Both the position numbers and the translations under genes were made by a program. DNA of 64,000 nucleotides from Callaeas wilsoni (lineage: Eukaryota; Chordata; Aves; Passeriformes; Callaeidae), in assembly GCA_013398955.1 (NCBI GenBank), contig VWPU01003220.1, positions 248,001-312,000 of the forward strand, in the 5' to 3' direction. This document shows, piece after piece, positions 61,501 through 64,000 of this stretch (within the stretch, counting starts at the first letter, position 1; each line of letters starts with the position of its first letter). The notes below the pieces were generated by a model. That model was given only the letters and a program-made list of their open reading frames with translations, was not told where the DNA came from and did no database searches.

Positions 61501-63795
61501 TCAGCCCTGTGTGCACTGATTGCTCATCCTCCCCTTCGGTGGTGTAAATGACCGCAGAAGATGCTGGCAAGAGCACATCAGTCTCAGGCTCTGAGGAGTC
61601 ATCCAGAATCCACAGAAAGGAAAAAATACTTTTCAGTGCACTAGAAAAAATAACCTTGTACAACTGAAACCTTTTATGAAATAACAGCAACCTCCTCCCA
61701 CTCCAGCTCAGGTGTATCATTACATTAATGCAGACAGAAAATCAGATGCCATTGATTTTTCCAGGCCCCTCAGCTTCACTAGTGAAGAATAAGGATGACA
61801 AGTGGAGAGCATGGTAACTACACCTGCATCTTTTAAAATTCAAGACTCTTATTTTTAGCTTCTAACCAACCCATTTTCATATAGTCTCCTTTTTAAAAAT
61901 ATTTTTTATTCTGTTTTCTCTCAGTGTTTCCTAAGCCACATCTTATTCCTAGGCTCTATTATATGTCTGACCTTGACTAGAGAACCTCTCTCTTTTGTCC
62001 TTGCGAACACCACTGTGTGGGTAACCCAATAATCTTTAGGCCCACACAACCTTTCCATTTTACAGGATATACAATTCCACATCTTAATTAGCTGCTTTGC
62101 TTTGTCCTTTTTTCCTCTATAGTTGTTTTATTATGTATGACAGCTTTTTGCACCTTTTCATAGTAGGCACCACACAGTGAGTGAGCTTTGTGCACATACT
62201 TTCCTTAGTAGTAATTAAATAAAACCCTCTCTCTTCTCATGTATGATCCAATCATGTAATTACAGCAGTATTTACTGTAGCAATGAATAGCAGGCAAGTA
62301 TCCCTTTTCCAATATCTAGAGACTAAGTCTGGTTAATAGACACATTTTCCGTCTTAAAACTTCTAACCTTGTAACCTAACCTTTTATTGCTATCTATTAC
62401 ACAACTCTAAAATTGCTCTTCGCTGAAAAACCAGGTGTGGATGCTATTCAAACATGATCATTGAGAGAAATTAAGGTCCTTTCAGGGCTCATGTCAACAA
62501 GGTATTTGATGGCCTTTTATTTTACTTTTACATGATTTAGAACGAGTACCATAAACTCTATTAGTACCTTGGCCAACTCTCTTGAAACAGCAGCAGGTGC
62601 TCTAGAGAGCATCAAGCATCCCATTTCCCCACTATAAGAAATGGTCATGATCATTTTTACACTAGTGCTAAAGTTGAAATAGCTAGGAATAGAAAGTTTG
62701 TACTCAGTATGACGGCATTGCTGCAAAAGAGAAATGTAATATGTTTCGACAGATTTAATTTTCTTCCTACCCTTTCAGTTCTTGACCTTTCTATAGCAAC
62801 TATCAGCAGAGCCAGGAAGTAATACCAGTTTGTGGGCTAGTTCTGATACTATCAGAGACTTGTGGCCAACTTTACAAAAGCATCTAGACAGAATAAACAA
62901 TACAAACAACGAGAGAGATTCAGATGTCTGTTCTCTCTACGACAGTCACCACAAATCCATCACAGACACACAAGGATTCAGATTTAGCTTGGAGCGCAGA
63001 TGAAAATTCCTTCATTTACATTATATGAAAAATTTACTGCAATATTGATTATCCATCAGTTTCCAGGCAAGAAGAGATTAAATTAACAGATTTCGAAGCC
63101 AAAGATGACCATTATATAATTTAGCACCATATTTTACATCACACAGGCTGAGAAGTTTAATTCTATTACCCTCTCAAAAGAAAGACATACAGTCTTCATT
63201 TGAAAATGTCAAGACATTCATTACATCCTTCAGCAGTTTGATGCAATAGCTAATCACCCTGACATTAAAACATGTGCTCCACTTCAAATTCAGAGCAAAT
63301 TCCCAGTCTTGGGTTCTGGTTATTCCTTTTTTTTGCTGAAGCTCTTTAGTGTATGGCCATCTCTCCTTCTTTTCCCCTTTCTTTATGAAGTTACTAGTAA
63401 TTGAGTCACCTTCCAAGTTTCTTTTCAACACCGTTATAAACAGCCTGAACACTTTAAATCTCACAGCAAAAATTTTGTCTTCCAACTCTTGAAATACCTG
63501 TGCGATTTTCCTTTACTGCCTCCAGTTTTTCAGTAGGTTGACGCACCCCCTCTTTGGAAAAAAATGAAATATTATAAGATAATGGCCAAGGAGGTAAGAA
63601 GGAGGAGGCAGCACTCACCTCCTCTTGCTGGGTATAACTCCCATCTCCTCACTGTCCCCCTCCAGAGTGACCCTCCTCGCCTGCCACCATTCATCATCTG
63701 AGGCGTTGATGACGTGAAGGATGTCTCCATACTTGAAACTGAGTCCTTGGCTTGGGAGGCCACTGTCTTTGCTCTTGTCATAGTCAAACATGGCT
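19426..63795 (-). CDS. DLG2: DLG2 (PSD-93), spliced coding region, 3' part
   Basis: Discs-large MAGUK 2 is a membrane-associated scaffold at excitatory synapses. Its PDZ domains hold NMDA receptors and potassium channels, and its SH3-GK module binds GKAP/SAPAP-type partners. Only the SH3-hook-GK part is in this window; the PDZ exons lie beyond position 64000. Exons were found by peptide similarity and confirmed by GT/AG borders and matching phases. The frame closes exactly: 988 nt from the SH3 exon to the stop, or 934 nt with the shorter linker exon. DLG2 rather than DLG1, DLG3 or DLG4 is indicated by [44 protein letters not shown] and [20 protein letters not shown]. The GK fold lacks a catalytic P-loop (ILGPMKDR in its place), as in all DLG proteins. 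Confidence 0.97.
19533..20223 (-). other. DLG2: DLG2 intron (last)
   Basis: 691 bp between the lid-helix exon and the terminal exon, with GTATGT and a CTGCTGCAG acceptor. No repeat or embedded gene is seen. Confidence 0.9.
20224..20315 (-). CDS. DLG2: DLG2 exon: GK domain, lid helices
   Basis: Encodes (M)[20 protein letters not shown] then [10 protein letters not shown], 30 whole codons with split codons at both ends. Acceptor TTTCTAG|GGAAAT, donor ACAG|GTATGT. The charged helices correspond to the late helical part of the GK fold. Sequence agrees with mammalian DLG2 as I remember it. Confidence 0.96.
22289..22388. repeat. Polypurine GGAA/GAAA tract
   Basis: About 100 bp almost purely of G and A on the plus strand, as imperfect GGAA, GGGA and GAAA units. 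In DLG2 pre-mRNA it reads as a CUUCC-rich pyrimidine tract. Long mirror-like purine runs can form triplex DNA, but no function is shown here. Confidence 0.9.
22825..22948 (-). mobile_element. CR1 LINE 3' fragment
   Basis: The plus strand begins AATCACAGCATCATTAAGTT, followed by GGAAAAGACCTCCAAGATCA and then CATGTCCAGGTGTTTCTTGA, the reversed 3' end of a CR1 element. It is heavily mutated, non-coding and inside a DLG2 intron in the same orientation as the gene. Confidence 0.85.
24731..24840 (-). CDS. DLG2: DLG2 exon: GK domain, central part
   Basis: Encodes [20 protein letters not shown] then [16 protein letters not shown], 36 codons plus two bases of Met. Acceptor CCAACAG|GGCAAG, donor [24 protein letters not shown] is the core strand-helix of the GK fold. 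KPKSWEPL has Trp where mammals, as I recall, have Leu (KSLEPL), a noticeable substitution in a conserved surface loop. Confidence 0.96.
24841..25547 (-). other. DLG2: DLG2 intron
   Basis: 707 bp between two GK exons, donor GTAGGT and acceptor CCAACAG. Nothing else is recognised in it. Confidence 0.9.
25548..25720 (-). CDS. DLG2: DLG2 exon: GK domain, peptide-binding part
   Basis: Encodes (H)[18 protein letters not shown] through [11 protein letters not shown], 57 whole codons. It includes [16 protein letters not shown] and [18 protein letters not shown], the GMP-binding-like subdomain that in MAGUK GK domains binds phosphorylated peptides of SAPAP-type partners. Acceptor TCATGCAG|ATACC, donor AGG|GTAGGT. 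The frame stays open for about 75 codons into the upstream intron and includes a Met followed by a hydrophobic stretch; see findings. Confidence 0.97.
25721..26579 (-). other. DLG2: DLG2 intron
   Basis: 859 bp between GK exons. The part next to the acceptor (25721 to about 25940) is open in the frame of the following exon on the minus strand; see findings. No repeat is seen. Confidence 0.9.
26580..26681 (-). CDS. DLG2: DLG2 exon: start of guanylate-kinase-like domain
   Basis: Encodes (I)[19 protein letters not shown] then [14 protein letters not shown], 33 whole codons. Acceptor TTTTTTCAG|TTAATT, donor [18 protein letters not shown] occupies the place of the Walker A loop but lacks the GxGKS/T pattern, which is why DLG GK domains bind peptides rather than acting as kinases. 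It is identical to the mammalian protein as far as I can recall. Confidence 0.97.
26682..27428 (-). other. DLG2: DLG2 intron
   Basis: 747 bp with donor GTAAGT and a T-rich acceptor region. No repeat or other feature is recognised. Confidence 0.9.
27429..27479 (-). CDS. DLG2: DLG2 exon: linker before the GK domain
   Basis: Encodes (R)[16 protein letters not shown] in 51 nt, phase 1 at both ends. Acceptor CTCATCAG|GAGG, donor GAAA|GTAAGT. The split Arg is completed from either linker exon (C+GA) or from the cassette (A+GA), so all allowed upstream choices give Arg. The SYEPV strand contributes to the SH3 fold in DLG structures. Mammals as I recall have QEDLILSYEPV; here Cys and Phe replace two Leu. 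The acceptor is CAGGAG, a tandem-acceptor arrangement whose second AG is probably weak. Confidence 0.93.
27866..27882. repeat. (TA)n microsatellite
   Basis: About eight perfect TA units within a DLG2 intron. Confidence 0.9.
27993..28180 (-). mobile_element. CR1-type LINE 3' fragment
   Basis: The plus strand starts TCACAGAATGGTTGGGGCTG, followed by ATCATCTAGTCCAATCCC, then CAGGTTGTACAGGATCATGT and a GGCAGGTTTTGAGTATCTTC block. These are reversed landmarks of a CR1 3' end. Similarity becomes unclear after about 28180. Confidence 0.8.
33491..34105 (-). mobile_element. CR1 LINE 3' end with decayed ORF2 tail
   Basis: This is the longest CR1 copy here, about 600 bp. On the minus strand it carries broken pieces of the ORF2 carboxyl end in order: [20 protein letters not shown], then [20 protein letters not shown] and [17 protein letters not shown], then [14 protein letters not shown] and [12 protein letters not shown]. 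Frameshifts separate them, so it is dead. The 3' terminus lies at 33491, where the plus strand begins CATAGAATCATGGAAGCATA. The reverse transcriptase core is absent (5' truncation). Orientation is the same as DLG2 transcription. Confidence 0.92.
37058..37099 (-). CDS. DLG2: DLG2 optional cassette exon ([13 protein letters not shown])
   Basis: A 42-nt microexon-sized cassette. It starts in phase 1 by completing Gln or Lys, depending on the exon before it, encodes [13 protein letters not shown], and ends in phase 1 with donor TACA|GTAAGT. Its length is a multiple of three, so inclusion or skipping keeps frame and adds or removes 14 residues. The Ser-rich acidic peptide offers candidate casein-kinase-2-type sites (SDSES). 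It corresponds to the [13 protein letters not shown] segment of DLG1. The intron before it carries a TGCATG motif about 80 nt upstream. Confidence 0.93.
37178..37183 (-). promoter_or_regulatory. Candidate RBFOX motif (TGCATG) before cassette exon
   Basis: The minus strand reads TTTGCATGAC, containing the high-affinity RBFOX hexamer TGCATG about 79 nt upstream of the 42-nt cassette exon. RBFOX sites upstream of an exon usually favour skipping. A hexamer alone is weak evidence. Confidence 0.35.
39853..39873 (-). promoter_or_regulatory. U-rich intronic tract after DIPGLG exon donor
   Basis: In transcript sense this reads as T runs separated by single G (TTTTTTGTTTTGTTTTG), starting about 31 nt after the donor of the 46-nt exon. 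TIA1 and Hu/ELAVL proteins bind such tracts and can raise use of a nearby donor. The role here is inferred. Confidence 0.35.
39905..39950 (-). CDS. DLG2: DLG2 alternative linker exon, short form (I3-like)
   Basis: Encodes [15 protein letters not shown] plus one base, 46 nt in all. Acceptor CGTGCAG|GACATC in phase 0 and donor CTGA|GTAAGT in phase 1. It replaces the 100-nt exon at 40846-40945, changing the protein by 18 residues. The peptide matches the rodent PSD-93 linker as I remember it. Joined to the next exon it gives TKTL-K-HVSSN, parallel to the DLG1 I3 insert, which is known to bind protein 4.1. It is only 46 nt long and no predictor would report it as an open frame. A long pyrimidine tract precedes it and a U-rich tract follows its donor. 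Confidence 0.93.
39951..40845 (-). other. DLG2: DLG2 intron between the two linker exons
   Basis: 895 bp. Its last roughly 65 nt in transcript sense are strongly pyrimidine-rich with CUUCUUCC and CUCUCUCU blocks, but the final bases before the acceptor (GGGGACUUCCGUGCAG) are a poor polypyrimidine tract. A GCATG pentamer at 40785-40789 lies about 57 nt after the donor. Confidence 0.85.
39955..40018 (-). promoter_or_regulatory. Extended pyrimidine tract before DIPGLG exon
   Basis: In transcript sense a pyrimidine-rich stretch of about 60 nt with TTCTTCC, CTTTCTC and CTCTCTCT elements lies upstream of the 46-nt exon. This is the type of sequence bound by PTBP1/PTBP2, which repress many neuronal exons in other tissues. 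The assignment rests on motif content only. Confidence 0.35.
40846..40945 (-). CDS. DLG2: DLG2 alternative linker exon, long form (I2-like)
   Basis: Encodes 33 residues, [20 protein letters not shown] followed by [13 protein letters not shown], then one base of the next codon. It starts in phase 0 (acceptor TTCACAG|TCATTC) and ends in phase 1 (donor GAAC|GTAAGT). It corresponds to the I2-type insert of DLG1 and to the linker of the 870-residue human DLG2 form. The stretch is highly basic and aromatic, then acidic. Here YKSKEQ replaces the YKNKEQ I recall from mammals. Frame forbids joining it to the exon at 39905-39950. Confidence 0.95.
49053..49212 (-). mobile_element. CR1 LINE internal 3' fragment
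   Basis: Plus-strand landmarks are CTTTTCCCAATACCCAAAGT, AACTTCAGGCCATTCCCTCA, GGTCCTGTCACTGGTCACCA and GAGAAGAGATCAGTGCCTGT, then CTTCCCCTTGTGAGGAGG. These are the reversed CR1 region just before its 3' end. The terminal hairpin and repeat are missing, and the copy is diverged. Confidence 0.85.
53693..53790 (-). mobile_element. Possible old CR1 fragment
   Basis: The plus strand reads CAGCAGGTCTGGAAGGGACC, followed by a CTTAGTTATTTCCCTTGC block, resembling the reversed CR1 3' end (GGAAGGGACC, then ATCTAGTCCA and CCCTGC landmarks). Similarity is short and poor, so an unrelated origin is possible. Confidence 0.35.
54656..54731 (-). CDS. DLG2: DLG2 exon: basic hook segment
   Basis: Encodes [18 protein letters not shown] and GVIDAKG, the basic helical hook after the SH3 domain. 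In MAGUKs this region is reported to bind calmodulin and protein 4.1-type partners, depending on paralogue. It begins by completing the split Arg codon and ends in phase 0 after GGG, with donor GGG|GTACGT, which is weaker than the other donors here. Mammalian forms as I recall them have GVIDSKG where this has GVIDAKG. Phase rules mean this exon cannot be skipped without a frameshift. Confidence 0.95.
55315..55370. repeat. Perfect 28-bp tandem duplication
   Basis: A 28-bp unit beginning TTGAGGCTGTGTAATTGCCT occurs twice head to tail without a mismatch, indicating a recent event. It lies within a DLG2 intron about 580 bp downstream (in transcript sense upstream numbering reversed) of no exon border, so it is unlikely to affect splicing directly. 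Confidence 0.9.
59501..59546. repeat. CA/TA microsatellite
   Basis: Mixed ATACA, CACACG and (TA)n units within a DLG2 intron, likely polymorphic. Confidence 0.85.
60661..60770. repeat. Compound TATA/TACA microsatellite
   Basis: About 110 bp of TATA, TACA and GTATA units with several perfect (TA)n cores. It is the longest simple repeat in the window and is intronic. Confidence 0.9.
63619..63795 (-). CDS. DLG2: DLG2 exon: SH3 domain
   Basis: This exon encodes 58 whole codons plus split codons at both ends. It starts with the ALYDY-type SH3 motif ([11 protein letters not shown]), continues through [18 protein letters not shown], where the paired Trp marks the SH3 core, and ends at GVIPSKR. The acceptor is CACAG before A-GCC-ATG and the donor is AG|GTGAGT, leaving an Arg codon split after two bases. 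In DLG proteins this SH3 does not chiefly bind proline-rich peptides but assembles with the GK domain. The preceding exon is outside the window. Confidence 0.97.
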
Positions 63796-64000
63796 CTGTG
63801 AAAGGAAATAAAGATATGAAGACAGCTAATTAGATTAGTCTGGGTGCAGTTACTTCTGAACAATTAATCATATTTATCATATTTTATGTCACAGTAACCC
63901 CTTCTCTTTTCCAAAGGAAAAGGTCCTACTCAGAGGTAAACTCTTTCCACTGTGAAGTTAGTTTTTACAGAAACTGCTATTTTTTTTTTTCTTGTAGGAG
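63796..64000 (-). other. DLG2: DLG2 intron upstream of the SH3 exon, cut by window end
   Basis: Holds the polypyrimidine tract and acceptor of the SH3 exon. No earlier exon is visible before the window ends. Confidence 0.85.

Larger units (their letters stand above)
54732..63618 (-). other. DLG2: DLG2 intron between SH3 and hook exons
   Basis: 8.9 kb. It holds a perfect 28-bp tandem duplication at 55315-55370 and CA/TA microsatellites at 59501-59546 and 60661-60770. The remainder is unique with no recognised exon or transposon. Confidence 0.85.

Noticed and set aside
1..64000. CRISPR array, operon, phage or endogenous retrovirus
   Set aside because: No regularly spaced repeats, no closely packed open frames, no LTR pairs and no gag/pol/env-like frames were seen; the only mobile elements supported are CR1 fragments and one palindromic repeat.

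Overview
The window looks like avian (at least sauropsid) nuclear DNA. It is AT-leaning and intron-rich, with few interspersed repeats. Nearly all the repeats I can name are decayed 3' ends of CR1 LINEs, the dominant retroposon of birds and other sauropsids. I see no bacterial or viral gene organisation. Species is not resolvable by eye; a bird is the best guess.

The one gene I can support is DLG2 (PSD-93/chapsyn-110, a MAGUK postsynaptic scaffold), read on the minus strand from right to left. Only its 3' third is here. Eleven exons with GT/AG borders and matching phases were found: the SH3 exon (63619-63795), the hook exon (54656-54731), three alternative exons of the SH3-GK linker (40846-40945, 39905-39950, 37058-37099), a short linker exon (27429-27479), and five exons of the guanylate-kinase-like domain (26580-26681, 25548-25720, 24731-24840, 20224-20315, and the terminal exon with its stop codon at 19426-19428). 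Joined through exon 40846-40945 and without 37058-37099, they give 328 residues plus a split Arg. Using 39905-39950 instead gives 18 residues fewer. From memory, this equals the difference between the commonly cited 870-residue human and 852-residue rat forms.

The terminal exon probably continues as a roughly 5 kb 3' UTR to a poly(A) signal near 14375, and an old palindromic repeat lies inside it. Positions 1 to about 14350 are downstream intergenic DNA with a TCA microsatellite, small tandem duplications and two CR1 tails. The introns hold CR1 fragments, a polypurine tract, TA/CA microsatellites and otherwise unremarkable unique sequence.

Functionally the exons build the SH3-hook-GK module that folds intramolecularly and binds postsynaptic partners. 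The most interesting structure is the alternative-exon cluster at 37-41 kb. Reading frame requires exactly one of two linker exons, with a third optional, and candidate splicing-regulator motifs flank them. I found no evidence of an undescribed biological system; what is reported is mostly splicing, 3' UTR and repeat structure.
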